The position numbers and the translations under genes are program-made. Positions 19,513-30,159 of a stretch of 64,000 nucleotides of DNA are shown in pieces. The first letter of the stretch is position 1. Each line of letters begins with the position of its first letter. Source of the DNA: Devosia oryziradicis (GTDB lineage: Bacteria > Pseudomonadota > Alphaproteobacteria > Rhizobiales > Devosiaceae); NCBI RefSeq assembly GCF_016698645.1, contig NZ_CP068047.1:1089001-1153000 (forward strand). Direction: 5' to 3'. A model generated the notes under the pieces. The model saw only the letters and a program-made list of their open reading frames with translations. It was not told where the DNA came from and made no database searches.

Positions 19513-21417
19513 ATGAGTGCCAATAAGTGGATCGCGCGTCTGGCGATCGCGGCCATGTCGGCCACGGCGCTAGCCAGCGCTGCATGGGCTTTCCAGGAAG
19601 CCCCCATGCTGACCGAGATGGTCGAAGCGGGGAAGCTTCCCCCGGTCGACGAGCGGCTGCCGACCAAGCCCACCGTGGTCAATGCCCTTTCCGTGGGCGA
19701 GTATGGCGGCACCTGGCACCGCGCCTATAGCGGTCCGGGCGATCGCTGGGGTCCGACCAAGCTGATGGAGGAGCGCGTGCTCAAATGGGCCGCCGGCCCC
19801 GATGGCACCGCCCAGCTCACCCCCGGCTATATCGAGAGCTATTCGGTCAACGACAATTCGACCGAGTTCACCTTCACGCTGCTTGAAGGCCTCAAGTGGT
19901 CCGACGGCGCGCCGGTCACCACCGAAGACGTCAAGTTCTGGTACGAGGACGTGTTCCTCAACCCCAAGATCATCCCCACGATCGATCCGACCTTCTCGCC
20001 GGGCGGCGTGCCGATGGAAGTCGAGATCAAGGACGAGCGGACGTTCACGGTCAAGTTCGCCCAGCCCTATGTCTACTTCCTGCAGATCCTGGCCAAGGAT
20101 TCGACCGGCGAGCCGAGCCTTGATCGCGCCAGCTTCGTGCTGCCCAAGCATTACCTCAGCCAGTACAACGACAAGTATGCCACCGAAGCCGACCTGGCTG
20201 CCGCTGCCGCCCAGTTCGGCGTCGCGAGCTGGACGGACCTCTGGGGCTCCAAGGGCGCCGTTACCGCCTGGTGGTCCAACCCCGACCTGCCGGTGCTGAC
20301 CGCCTGGAAGATCGAGACGCCGGCTCCGGCCGAAAACGTCACCATGGTGCGCAACCCCTATTATTGGGCCGTCGACCAGGAAGGCAACCAGCTGCCCTAT
20401 ATCGACACCATCAACCACCGCCTCTACCAGGATCCGCAGAGCCTGGCGCTGATGGTCGCCCAGGGCCAGATCGACGCGCAGGACCGCGGCATGGTCCAGC
20501 CCTTCGACTTCTACAAGGAGAACGAAGAGCGCGGAAACTACCAGGTGGTGCCGTGGCTGGGCTCAGGCGTCTGGTCGCTCATCCCCAACATGAACACGAC
20601 CGACGAAACGCTGCATGCCCTGTTTGCCGATGCGCGCGTGCGCCAGGCGCTGTCGGTGGGCCTTGATCGCGAGCTCATCATCGAGCTCACCCAGTCGGGC
20701 CTTGCCAAGCCCATCCAGGCGGCGCCGGTCAATGGCTCCCCCTATTACCAGGAAGACCTCCAGAACCACTGGACCGAATACGATCCGGACCTGGCCAACC
20801 AGCTGCTCGACGAGGCGGGCCTGGCCGAACGCGACAGCGAGGGTTTCCGCCTGCGCCCAGATGGCAAGCGCTTCACCCTGGTCGTCCAGGGCGGCGATGC
20901 CGCGCTCGACAAGCAGCTCGAGCTGATCGCCGAAATCTATGGCGAGCTGGGCATCGAAATCCTGCCGCGCATCATGGATCGGACCCAGTTCGATACCAAC
21001 CGCGCGAACAATGATTTCGAAGTGCAGTATCTCGTGTTCGACCGCCTGACCTATGTCCCGGCCGATCCGCGCGTGATGATGGGTTCGGAAAGCTACGCCA
21101 ACCAGTCCTATGTCTGGTACAGCACCAACGGCGAAAGCGGCATCGCTCCGCCCGAAGGCAGCGACTTCCAGAAGATCTACGACCTCTGGGACAAGGCTTC
21201 GAGCGCGCCGAGCGTTGAGGAAGCCGACAAGTCGATGAACGAGCTGATCCGCACCTTCGTCGAAGGCGGCTATGTCATCGGCGTGCATGGCGAAGGCACG
21301 GTGGTCAATGTCGTGTCCAACAAGATGCACAACGTGCAGCCGGACCTGATCATGGACGATATCTTCCGCGAGGTTGGTCTCTCCCGGACCCAGCAATACT
21401 GGCTGGACCAGGAGTAG
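19513..21417 (+). CDS. ABC transporter substrate-binding protein, family 5 (Dpp/Opp type)
   Basis: A 634-residue periplasmic binding protein. The signal peptide runs MSANKWIARLAIAAMSATAL and ends ASAAWA, with cleavage before FQEAP. The mature part is a family-5 solute-binding protein (FTFTLLEGLKWSDGAPVTTE is the family signature region). The large size and Trp-rich stretches resemble family-5 binders used for oligosaccharides as well as peptides. An in-frame GTG at 19411 with a strong GGAGG site would add 34 residues, but that would bury the signal peptide. It is the first gene of a five-gene ABC operon beside sugar regulators and a mannosidase, so an oligosaccharide ligand is likely. Confidence 0.92.
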   Translation: MSANKWIARLAIAAMSATALASAAWAFQEAPMLTEMVEAGKLPPVDERLPTKPTVVNALSVGEYGGTWHRAYSGPGDRWGPTKLMEERVLKWAAGPDGTAQLTPGYIESYSVNDNSTEFTFTLLEGLKWSDGAPVTTEDVKFWYEDVFLNPKIIPTIDPTFSPGGVPMEVEIKDERTFTVKFAQPYVYFLQILAKDSTGEPSLDRASFVLPKHYLSQYNDKYATEADLAAAAAQFGVASWTDLWGSKGAVTAWWSNPDLPVLTAWKIETPAPAENVTMVRNPYYWAVDQEGNQLPYIDTINHRLYQDPQSLALMVAQGQIDAQDRGMVQPFDFYKENEERGNYQVVPWLGSGVWSLIPNMNTTDETLHALFADARVRQALSVGLDRELIIELTQSGLAKPIQAAPVNGSPYYQEDLQNHWTEYDPDLANQLLDEAGLAERDSEGFRLRPDGKRFTLVVQGGDAALDKQLELIAEIYGELGIEILPRIMDRTQFDTNRANNDFEVQYLVFDRLTYVPADPRVMMGSESYANQSYVWYSTNGESGIAPPEGSDFQKIYDLWDKASSAPSVEEADKSMNELIRTFVEGGYVIGVHGEGTVVNVVSNKMHNVQPDLIMDDIFREVGLSRTQQYWLDQE

Positions 21418-21488
21418 GATCCAATGCCGGTCGCGCCCCTCCGCCGCGGCCGGCGCCCTTCCCTGGGCAATGTCTGAAACGACGCGTC

Positions 21489-21514
21489 AGAGGGCGGATT
21501 CCCTTCCGCCCTCT
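21489..21514 (+). other. Perfect hairpin between binding protein and permease genes
   Basis: AGAGGGCGGA and TCCGCCCTCT form a perfect 10-bp stem with a 6-base loop (TTCCCT), 72 bases after the binding-protein stop. There is no T-run. In binding-protein operons such hairpins usually protect the upstream mRNA and cut downstream transcript, giving excess binding protein over permease. Confidence 0.7.
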
Positions 21515-21580
21515 CGACACGAAAGCTAGGTTCTGCAGCGCTCCATCCCCAAGGTCGCGCGCTGTTCTTGGAGACAGGTC

Positions 21581-22567
21581 ATGGTCGCCTTCATCATTCG
21601 CCGGGCGCTGCTGGCGATCCCGATGCTGATCTTCATTTCGCTGATCTCGTTCATCATCATCCAGCTCCCGCCGGGCGACTATGTCACGGCCTATGCCGCG
21701 CAGCTGCGCCAGAACGGGGAATACATCTCGGCCGTGCAGGAAATGGCGATGCGCGACCGCATGGGGCTCAACGACCCGATCCTGGTGCAGTATTGGCGCT
21801 GGATCACCGCCATCGTCTTCCGCGGCGACTTTGGCTATTCGCTCGACTGGAACGCGCCGGTCTCGACCCTGATCTGGGACCGCCTGGCCATTACCCTGGC
21901 GCTGTCGACGGCCAGCCTCATCATCACCTGGCTGATCGCCATCCCGGTCGGCGTCTATTCGGCCACGCGGCAATATTCGGTGCTCGACTATGTGTTCACC
22001 GTGTTCGGCTTCCTGGGCAAGGGCACGCCGGATTTCCTCCTGGCGCTGATCCTGATGTGGATCGCCTTCGTCTACATGCAGCTCGATGTCGGCGGGCTGT
22101 TCTCGACGCAGTATCAGAATGCGCCCTGGAGCTGGGGCAAGGTGATCGACCTGCTGCAGCACCTGTGGATTCCCCTGGTCGTGCTGGGCACGGGCGGCGC
22201 GGCCGGGCTGATCCGCGTGATGCGCGCCAATATGCTGGACGAACTGGGCAAGCCCTATGTCGAAACGGCCTATGCGCAGGGCCTGTCCGAGCGCCAGGTG
22301 GTGTGGGGCTATCCGGTACGCGTGGCGCTCAATCCGTTCATCTCGACGGTGGGCTGGGCGCTGCCGGCTCTGTTTTCGGGCGACGTGATCACCGCCATCG
22401 TGCTCAACCTGCCCACGACAGGGCCCCTGCTGCTGCAGGCCCTCAAGATGCAGGACATGTATCTGGCCGGCAGCTTCATCCTCATCCTGAGCGTCTTCAC
22501 CGTCATCGGTACGCTGCTTTCAGACATTCTCCTGGCGTGGTTTGACCCGCGCATCCGTTACGCGTGA
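21581..22567 (+). CDS. ABC transporter permease (DppB/OppB type)
   Basis: A 328-residue inner-membrane permease with six predicted helices, opening MVAFIIRRALLAIPMLIFIS as is standard for OppB/DppB proteins. The EAA loop is near residues 205-225 (MRANMLDELGKPYVETAYAQG, contacting the ATPase). It would form the translocation pore with the next gene product. ATG 21581 follows GGAGACAGGTC. Confidence 0.94.
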   Translation: MVAFIIRRALLAIPMLIFISLISFIIIQLPPGDYVTAYAAQLRQNGEYISAVQEMAMRDRMGLNDPILVQYWRWITAIVFRGDFGYSLDWNAPVSTLIWDRLAITLALSTASLIITWLIAIPVGVYSATRQYSVLDYVFTVFGFLGKGTPDFLLALILMWIAFVYMQLDVGGLFSTQYQNAPWSWGKVIDLLQHLWIPLVVLGTGGAAGLIRVMRANMLDELGKPYVETAYAQGLSERQVVWGYPVRVALNPFISTVGWALPALFSGDVITAIVLNLPTTGPLLLQALKMQDMYLAGSFILILSVFTVIGTLLSDILLAWFDPRIRYA

Positions 22568-22577
22568 GGTGCGGGTC

Positions 22578-23708
22578 ATGACAGAGCAAACTCTCGCCGC
22601 CGAGCCGGTCAACGCCAAGAAGGAAGACCTCTACTCCGCCAAGCCATGGCGGCTGATCTGGCGTCGGTTCTCCAAGCATGTCCTGGCCGTCATCTCGCTG
22701 TGGTTCCTGGTGATCCTGGCGCTGTGCGCCATCTTTGCCGAATTCGTGGGGCCCTATGATCCGTTCAAGGTCGAGCGCCTGCGCACCATGATGCCGCCCA
22801 CGGCGATCAACCTCTTCCATGAGGGCCAGTTCGTCGGCCCCTTCGTCTATGCCATGGAGCGCACCCGCGATCCGGAGACGACGCGCGTCACCTACCAGCC
22901 GGACATGAGCAAGCCGCTGCCGATCCGCTTCTTTACCTCGGGCAGCGAATATTCCTTCTTCGGCCTGTTCGATACCGACATCCACCTGTTCGATGTCGAT
23001 GGCGGCCGACGCGACCAGATCAATCTCTTTGGCACGGATGATCTGGGTCGCGACGTGTTCTCGCGCCTCATCCATGGCGCGCGGGTGTCGCTGTCGGCAG
23101 GCCTGGTCGGCGTGGCCTTCGCCTTTGTGCTGGGGCTCGCGCTGGGGTCGATCTCGGGCTATTTCGGCGGCTGGATCGATGGCACCATCCAGCGGCTGAT
23201 GGAGCTTATCCGGTCCATTCCCACCATTCCGCTGTGGATGGGCCTGGCCGCGGCGCTGCCCGTCGCCTGGGATCCGCTGTTCGTCTATGTGCTTATCACC
23301 TTCATCCTGGCGCTGATCGGCTGGACGTATCTGGCGCGTGTGGTGCGCGGGCAGTTCCTGGCGCTACGCAACGAAGACTATGTGCTGGCGGCGCGGCTGT
23401 CCGGCGCCAGCGAATACCGCATCATCACCAAGCATATGCTGCCCTCGATGACGTCCTACATCATCGCGGCGCTGACGCTGGCCGTGCCGGAAATGATCCT
23501 GGGTGAAACCGCGCTCAGCTTCCTGGGGCTGGGCCTGCGGCCGCCTGTCGTGAGCTGGGGCGTGCTGCTGCAGGATGCGCAGAACCTGCGCTCCATCTCG
23601 CTGGCGCCGTGGCTGCTGTCACCGGGCCTTGCCGTGGTGGTGACCGTGCTGGCCTTCAACTTCCTTGGCGACGGCCTGCGCGATGCGGCTGACCCCTATG
23701 GGCAGTAA
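22578..23708 (+). CDS. ABC transporter permease (DppC/OppC type)
   Basis: A 376-residue permease. It has a cytoplasmic lead, a first helix (HVLAVISLWFLVILALCAIF), then a large periplasmic insert (about residues 65-165) before the remaining five helices, as in the YejE/OppC group. The EAA-like loop reads ALRNEDYVLAARLSGASEYR. ATG 22578 is chosen; the frame is open 36 bases further upstream into the preceding gene. It lies 10 bases after the partner permease. Confidence 0.93.
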   Translation: MTEQTLAAEPVNAKKEDLYSAKPWRLIWRRFSKHVLAVISLWFLVILALCAIFAEFVGPYDPFKVERLRTMMPPTAINLFHEGQFVGPFVYAMERTRDPETTRVTYQPDMSKPLPIRFFTSGSEYSFFGLFDTDIHLFDVDGGRRDQINLFGTDDLGRDVFSRLIHGARVSLSAGLVGVAFAFVLGLALGSISGYFGGWIDGTIQRLMELIRSIPTIPLWMGLAAALPVAWDPLFVYVLITFILALIGWTYLARVVRGQFLALRNEDYVLAARLSGASEYRIITKHMLPSMTSYIIAALTLAVPEMILGETALSFLGLGLRPPVVSWGVLLQDAQNLRSISLAPWLLSPGLAVVVTVLAFNFLGDGLRDAADPYGQ

Positions 23709-23712
23709 CACC

Positions 23713-24742
23713 ATGACCAAGACCTCCATGCCCGCCGAGCGGCTGCTCGAACTCGACAATGTCCATGTGCACTTCCCGCTGCGCGAGGGCCTGGTGAAGG
23801 CCGTCAACGGCGTCTCCTACCATGTCAACAAGGGCGAAGTGCTCGGCATTGTCGGCGAGAGCGGTTCGGGCAAGTCCATCACCGCCCGGGCCATCATGCG
23901 CCTTTTGCCCAAGCGCGCCGTGGCTGCCGAAGGCACGATCCGCCTGCGGCCGCGCAGTGGCGAGGAGTTTGAACTCTCCGCGCTCGATCGCAACAGCCGG
24001 GCCATCCGCCAGGTGCGCGGCCAGCATATCGGCATGATCTTTCAGGAGCCGATGACGGCCCTGTCGCCGGTGCACACGATCGGCGCGCAGATCATGCGTA
24101 CCGTGCAGCTGCATATGGGCCTCAGCCGCCAGGCCGCCCGCGCCCGCGCCATCGAGCTCCTGGCCAAGGTGCAGATGCCGCGCCCGACCGAACTGGTCGA
24201 TGCCTTTCCCCACCAGCTGTCGGGCGGCATGCGCCAGCGCGCCATGATCGCGCTGGCCATTTCGTGCAACCCTAGTCTCTTGATCGCCGATGAACCGACG
24301 ACCGCCTTGGACGTGACCACCGAGGCGCAGATCCTTGAACTGCTCAAGGAATTGCAGTCCGAGATGGGCATGGCGATCATCTTCATCACCCACAATTTCG
24401 GGGTGGTGGCAGACATCGCCGACCGCGTCTCGGTTATGTATCTGGGCAAGATCGTCGAAACCGCCTCGGTCGACGACATCTTCTACGCGGCCAAGCATCC
24501 CTATACCCAGGCCCTGCTGCGCTCCATTCCGCGCCTCGGGGTGGACCAGGGCCGGCGCCTGCCGACCATCCCTGGCATGGTGCCCGACCCGTTCAGCGTG
24601 CCGCCGGGCTGCGCGTTCAATCCGCGCTGCACCCATGCGGTGGCGGGTATCTGCGATGTCCAGGTACCGCCGGAGAAAGTCTTCGGCGCGCAGATGTCGC
24701 GCTGCCATTTTGCCGACAAGTTCGTTGCCGTGGAGGCCGCCC

Positions 24743-24750
<8 letters not shown>
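23713..24750 (+). CDS. ABC transporter ATP-binding protein (DppD/OppD type)
   Basis: A 345-residue ATPase with Walker A GESGSGKS, signature LSGGMRQR, Walker B LLIADEPTTALD, and the oligopeptide-family C-terminal cysteine motif (PPGCAFNPRCTHA). It energises the importer with the next gene product. ATG 23713 lies four bases after the permease stop; an in-frame ATG at 23698 overlapping the permease is an alternative. Confidence 0.94.
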
Positions 24751-25795
<1,045 letters not shown>

Positions 25796-25857
25796 CGGCA
25801 CCGCGCTCGCCGGGCAGCACCACGCCCTGACCACATTCTCCTGACCAGTTGATCGCC

Positions 25858-28317
25858 ATGTCCGCTCCCCTGCTCACCCTCTTCAAAGGCGACAGCCTCA
25901 ATGCCTGGGAGCTCTCGCCCGTGGAGGCAGAGTATTTCCCCGGTGAGCCGGCAATCGCGCACGATCCGCAGAACTATCGCTACATCAACGGCTTCGTCGA
26001 TGTCGGCGACCTGCCATGCCGCGTCGCCACCTGGCGCGATGTGGCCACGCGGCAAGTGCAGCTCAGGACGGACTGGCCGGTGGAGGGCCTCTATCTGCCC
26101 GGCAGCAATCGGCGCGTGGAATTCACCCAGTTCCGCTACCGACCCACGCGCCTGGCGCGCTGGTGCCGCAGCTGGGTCAGCGCGCCCGCGGACCGGTATT
26201 GCTCGTTCCGGCTGTCGACCCGCGGTGGGGTGCATATCTGGGTCGATGGCCAACTGGCCGGACGGTTCGAACCCTTCACCCGCAACAGCACCGAAGACAC
26301 GATCATGCACCTGCCGCTCAAGGCGGGTGGCAGCGAGATCATCGTCCTGACCGAGGACATGGCCGAGCGCGACGTGCAGTGGTTCTTCGAACTGGTATTG
26401 CTTGACGATGTGGCGCTCGACGTATCGCTGCCAGGTGCCCGGATGGGACAGCAGGTGGAGGCCCTCAAGACGCTGGCGAGCCAGGCCCGGTGCAAGGGCG
26501 ATCTCGTCGACAGGAACGGCCAGGTCGTACTGGAATTCGACACGCCCGCCACGATCGATGTGGATGTGCATGTGCTGGTCACCGCCACGTCCCACACCCA
26601 GGCGGTGTTGCTCGATCGCCAGCTCACGCTCAAGGCGGGCATGACCGCGTTGCCGCTCTGCATGGGGCATGAGCTGCCCGACGGCTATCACACGCTGCCG
26701 CTGACCCTCATCGCGGGGGAATCGCGGGTGGAGCGAAGTATTGGCTGCGCGGTGCTGCACGAGGTCGTTCCGCAGCCCCTGGCGGCGGATCTGGCAGCGC
26801 GCAAGCGGGTCGCCCTCGAGCATGCCGCGCTGCACGGCGAGATGCGCATGGGCACCGCCGTTGCCCTGCTGGAGGCCGGCCGCGCCGATGATCCGCGCCT
26901 GCGGCCGATCATCGAGGAGACTCTGGTCGCCATCGAGGAAAGGCGGGACTGCGCCGATTTCATCTCGGTGCCGCTGCTCTGGGCCTATCAGCGCCACGCC
27001 GCTGACCTGCCTGACGACCTGCGCCTGCGCGTCGAAACGGCGCTGCTCGAATTCCGCTATTGGGTGGACGAGAAAGGCAATGACGTTATGTGGTTCTGGA
27101 GCGAGAACCACGCTTTGTGTTTCCATGTCTCGCAGTTGCTGGCGGGGCTGACCTGGCCGGACCGGCTGTTCACCGCCTCGGGGCGCAGCGGCCACGAGCA
27201 GGCCGACCTCGCCACGGAACGGCTGGGGCGTTGGTTCGACGCCGTCGAGGAAGAGGGCTTGGCCGAGTGGAATTCATCGGCCTATTACCCGGTCGATTTC
27301 ATCGGGCTGCTCGCCCTGGCCGAACTCGCACCAGAACCACTGGCGCAGCGGGCATGGGCGCTGTGCGACCGCATCTTCACCATGGTGGCGCTCCACACGC
27401 TCAACGGCGTACCGGCCGGGTCGATGGGCCGCGCCTATGACAAGGAATTGCGCGCCGGCCCCCTGACCGAATTGGCGCCGTTTGCCACGATTGCGTTCGG
27501 GAGGGGCTGGCTGAATTCGGGCGTCGCCTCGCTGCCGCTGTTCGCGGCGGGCCGCTACCAGCCGCCGGCGGCGCTGGACCAATATGTGGAGCCACGCGCC
27601 GGCGAGGTCGTTTCGGCGCGATACCTGCAGGGCTATGGTCCGGCGAGCCTGCTGACCCTCTACAAGACCCGCCACGTGCAGCTGTCAAGCAATAGCGGCG
27701 CCAAGGCCGGGGGCTATGGGCACCAGCAGCATGTGATCGACTTGCGCTTTGCCGCCCATCCGATGGCGCGCAGCTGGATCAATCATCCGGGTGAAGACGA
27801 TCCATGGGGTCAGCAGCGGCCGTCCTACTGGGCGGGCAACGGCAGCCTGCCGCGCGTGGGGCATGAAGGCAATGTGGCGCTGGCGCTCTATCGGCTTGGG
27901 GAGAGTGCCCGGTTGGACTTCACCCACGTCTACGCCGCGCGGAGCGGCATAGTGCATCACCTGCGCGGCGATACGCTCATCCTGCAATCGGGCGAAGCCC
28001 TGGTCGCCTACAAGGCAACCGGCCCGCTGGAGGCAATCGTGACGGGGCCGGGGGCGGGCCTCGAATATCGGTGCCATGGGCGCCAGCAGGGCTGGGCCGT
28101 CATTGTCGGCGAAACCACCGACCTCGATGCGTTCGTCGCGCATGTCGCTGGTTGCCAGCTACAGCTGGACCCGCAGGCGACGCAGCTGTCTTTGTCGGTG
28201 CCCGGAAAGCCTCAGCTGGTGCTCGATTGGTCAGCCGGTTTGACCTCCGGTGGGCAGCCCGTGGTGAGCGAGACGCTATCGGCCATGCCGCGGGTCAGTA
28301 TTTCCCGGCGCAGCTGA
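25858..28317 (+). CDS. Large protein of unknown function in the mannoside locus (819 aa)
   Basis: I do not recognise a named family. The 819-residue protein has no signal peptide. Residues about 1-190 look beta-rich with several Trp and Gly (including GVHIWVDGQLAGRFEPFT, like a carbohydrate-binding beta-sandwich). Residues about 310-590 look helical and carry FWSENHALCFH (412-422) and AEWNSSAYYPVDF, in the style of an (alpha/alpha) toroid. The C-terminal third is beta-rich with SWINHPGEDDPWG and YWAGNGSLPRVGHEGN (from 657). This layout resembles polysaccharide lyases or toroid glycosidases of the heparinase-II/III kind, but that is inference. ATG 25858 is preferred over TTG 25849. It follows the ABC ATPase by 62 bases, so it probably processes the imported glycan in the cytoplasm. 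Confidence 0.75.
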   Translation: MSAPLLTLFKGDSLNAWELSPVEAEYFPGEPAIAHDPQNYRYINGFVDVGDLPCRVATWRDVATRQVQLRTDWPVEGLYLPGSNRRVEFTQFRYRPTRLARWCRSWVSAPADRYCSFRLSTRGGVHIWVDGQLAGRFEPFTRNSTEDTIMHLPLKAGGSEIIVLTEDMAERDVQWFFELVLLDDVALDVSLPGARMGQQVEALKTLASQARCKGDLVDRNGQVVLEFDTPATIDVDVHVLVTATSHTQAVLLDRQLTLKAGMTALPLCMGHELPDGYHTLPLTLIAGESRVERSIGCAVLHEVVPQPLAADLAARKRVALEHAALHGEMRMGTAVALLEAGRADDPRLRPIIEETLVAIEERRDCADFISVPLLWAYQRHAADLPDDLRLRVETALLEFRYWVDEKGNDVMWFWSENHALCFHVSQLLAGLTWPDRLFTASGRSGHEQADLATERLGRWFDAVEEEGLAEWNSSAYYPVDFIGLLALAELAPEPLAQRAWALCDRIFTMVALHTLNGVPAGSMGRAYDKELRAGPLTELAPFATIAFGRGWLNSGVASLPLFAAGRYQPPAALDQYVEPRAGEVVSARYLQGYGPASLLTLYKTRHVQLSSNSGAKAGGYGHQQHVIDLRFAAHPMARSWINHPGEDDPWGQQRPSYWAGNGSLPRVGHEGNVALALYRLGESARLDFTHVYAARSGIVHHLRGDTLILQSGEALVAYKATGPLEAIVTGPGAGLEYRCHGRQQGWAVIVGETTDLDAFVAHVAGCQLQLDPQATQLSLSVPGKPQLVLDWSAGLTSGGQPVVSETLSAMPRVSISRRS

Positions 28318-28324
28318 GCCGCGC

Positions 28325-29188
28325 TCAGGCGCTCACCCAGGCGACCCACCGGTGCTTGATGGGTGCCGGGCTATCCATGTCGCGGCAATTGCCATAGACA
28401 GGAAAGGGCTGGCGCTGAGCATTGATGGTGAGGGTCTCGGCGTCGAGGCGCACCGCTATGGTAGCCGCGTCCTCGCCCAGCATTTCTACACCGGCGACTT
28501 CGAACAGCGCGACGGGGCGGCGGCCGGCGGCCCAGTGGCGCGCGGCGGCTTCGGCGGATTGTTCGAGCTCACCCAACCCGGGATTGCCCTTGTAGCCGGG
28601 CAGGTAGATGTCGTCGCGGGCGATGGCGGCGAGGAATTCGGGGACGGCAGCCGGCGTCAGGCGGCCATAGCGTTGCCGGTCGGGCATGACGATGACCGAC
28701 GGCGCGAAGTGGCAGCCACCGATATGGGTGCATTGCAGCACGTCGAGCTCGAAGACCGGCGCGGCGGCGGCCAGGGCCTTGAACACCGGAAAGCCGTATC
28801 GGGCGCAGCAGGCATCCGTCTTGGCATCGGTGCAGCAGAGGATCACTCGGCGGGGCAAGGGCGTGCCGCCAAGGGGCAGGCCGTCCCGCCACAGCGCGAC
28901 GAGTTCGGCCGCGTGGGCCTGGTCGCGGGGCATGACGCTGGTCATGTCGGGGAAGGACAGCAGCTCCAGCGACTGGCCGTCGCCGGTGTCGACGAAGCCG
29001 ACATAGCGGCCGTTGCCGGTCGCCGCCTTCATGGCGGCGAGCAGGTCGTCGGCCAGGCCCACGGTCTCGAAGCGCGGCCGCCGCCACTTGCCCTTGGGCC
29101 AGCGAATGAAGAGGTGCCGCTCGGCCAGGGTGCCGGTGCCGGCCAGCGGCTCGCCGCTGGCAATGGCGTGGTCGGTGCAGAAATGCAT
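28325..29188 (-). CDS. Sucrase/ferredoxin-like [2Fe-2S] protein
   Basis: A 287-residue protein of the sucraseferredoxin-like (thioredoxin-fold ferredoxin) family. The cluster region is visible as VILCCTDAKTDACCARYG and then LQCTHIGGCHFAPSVIVMP, followed by RQRYGRLTPAAV. The frame is open upstream, but ATG 29188 lies five bases after the binding-protein stop and starts the family's CTDHA-like N-terminus (MHFCTDHAIASGEPLAGTG). As last gene of a siderophore binding-protein operon it may reduce ferric-siderophore in the cytoplasm; that role is inference. Confidence 0.85.
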   Translation of the reverse strand: MHFCTDHAIASGEPLAGTGTLAERHLFIRWPKGKWRRPRFETVGLADDLLAAMKAATGNGRYVGFVDTGDGQSLELLSFPDMTSVMPRDQAHAAELVALWRDGLPLGGTPLPRRVILCCTDAKTDACCARYGFPVFKALAAAAPVFELDVLQCTHIGGCHFAPSVIVMPDRQRYGRLTPAAVPEFLAAIARDDIYLPGYKGNPGLGELEQSAEAAARHWAAGRRPVALFEVAGVEMLGEDAATIAVRLDAETLTINAQRQPFPVYGNCRDMDSPAPIKHRWVAWVSA

Positions 29189-29193
29189 GAGCG

Positions 29194-30111
29194 CTAGTTG
29201 GCTTGCGGCGGCAGGGTGACGCCGTAGATCCCGGCCAGGTCGTCGAGCATCATATAGGCGCTGTAGATGCCCCCACCGAGGTTCCAGGCCAGTTCGCCGA
29301 CGCGGGCGACCTTGCCGGCCTTGGTGGCCTCCAGCTGCATGAACAGCGGATCGTTGAGCCATTCGTCCAGGTTGGCGAGGGATTCGGCGTTGTCGTCATC
29401 GGGCGCGAAATAGAAGATGCGATCACCGGCCATTTCGGGAATGCGTTCCTTGCCGATTTGCACGAAGGTCTCTTCGCTGCGCTGGTTGGCCGGGCGCGCG
29501 AAGCCGACCAGATCGAGCACCACGCCGGGGAAGGAGTGGTCGGAATAGATGCGGGTGCGGCCGGGGGCGAACCGGACCAGCGAGATTTCCTCGTTGACGG
29601 CGTCGCCGATGGCGGCGCCGAGTTCGGCCCCACGCGCCCTGAGCGCGTCGACATTGGCCTTGGCCTCATCGCCCAGCCCGATCACATCGCCATAGAACTG
29701 GTAATTGTCGAGCCAGGCCGAGCCGATGGTGGTCGACATGACGGTCGGGGCAATGGCGGAGAGCTGCTCGTAGATCTTTTCCTGGCGCACCATGGTGCCG
29801 ATGATCAGGTCGGGTTCGAGCGCGGCCAGCACTTCGAGATTGATGGCCGTCTCGGTGCCCAGCGATACGGTATCGGTGAGCTTGTCGGCCAGGTGCGGAT
29901 AGAAGGGATTGCCTTCCCAGGACTGGGCGGCACCCACAGGCACGACGCCCAGGTGCAGCAGGGCCTCGGTGCCCTCATTGGTGAGGATGGCGATGCGCTG
30001 GGGGGAATCGGGGACTTCGGTGACGCCCATGGCATGGGTGATTTCACGGGCCTGGGCGGAGGCGATGAGCGCGAGCGCAACGAGCGCCGTGGCAAGCAAG
30101 CGGTTGGTCAT
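29194..30111 (-). CDS. Iron-siderophore ABC transporter substrate-binding protein (second copy)
   Basis: A 305-residue FecB/FhuD-type periplasmic binding protein. The signal peptide is MTNRLLATALVALALIASAQA; the mature part starts REITHAMGVTEVPDSPQRIA and continues with ALEPDLIIG and QLSAIAPTVM, the class III solute-binding motifs. It is clearly paralogous to the upstream gene across the N-terminal lobe and more divergent in the C-terminal half. It follows that gene by 48 bases and precedes the ferredoxin-like gene. Confidence 0.92.
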   Translation of the reverse strand: MTNRLLATALVALALIASAQAREITHAMGVTEVPDSPQRIAILTNEGTEALLHLGVVPVGAAQSWEGNPFYPHLADKLTDTVSLGTETAINLEVLAALEPDLIIGTMVRQEKIYEQLSAIAPTVMSTTIGSAWLDNYQFYGDVIGLGDEAKANVDALRARGAELGAAIGDAVNEEISLVRFAPGRTRIYSDHSFPGVVLDLVGFARPANQRSEETFVQIGKERIPEMAGDRIFYFAPDDDNAESLANLDEWLNDPLFMQLEATKAGKVARVGELAWNLGGGIYSAYMMLDDLAGIYGVTLPPQAN

Positions 30112-30134
30112 TGGGAAAATCCGGAAAGGGGAAG

Positions 30135-30152
30135 GGGCCGCCGCAGCGGCCC
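30135..30152 (-). other. Intercistronic hairpin between the two binding-protein genes
   Basis: GGGCCGC (30135-30141) and GCGGCCC (30146-30152) pair perfectly around CGCA, with two further weak pairs outside. It sits in the 48-base gap after the first binding-protein stop on the minus strand. It may attenuate or stabilise the transcript so the two copies are made in unequal amounts. Confidence 0.6.
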
Positions 30153-30159
30153 TTGGAGG

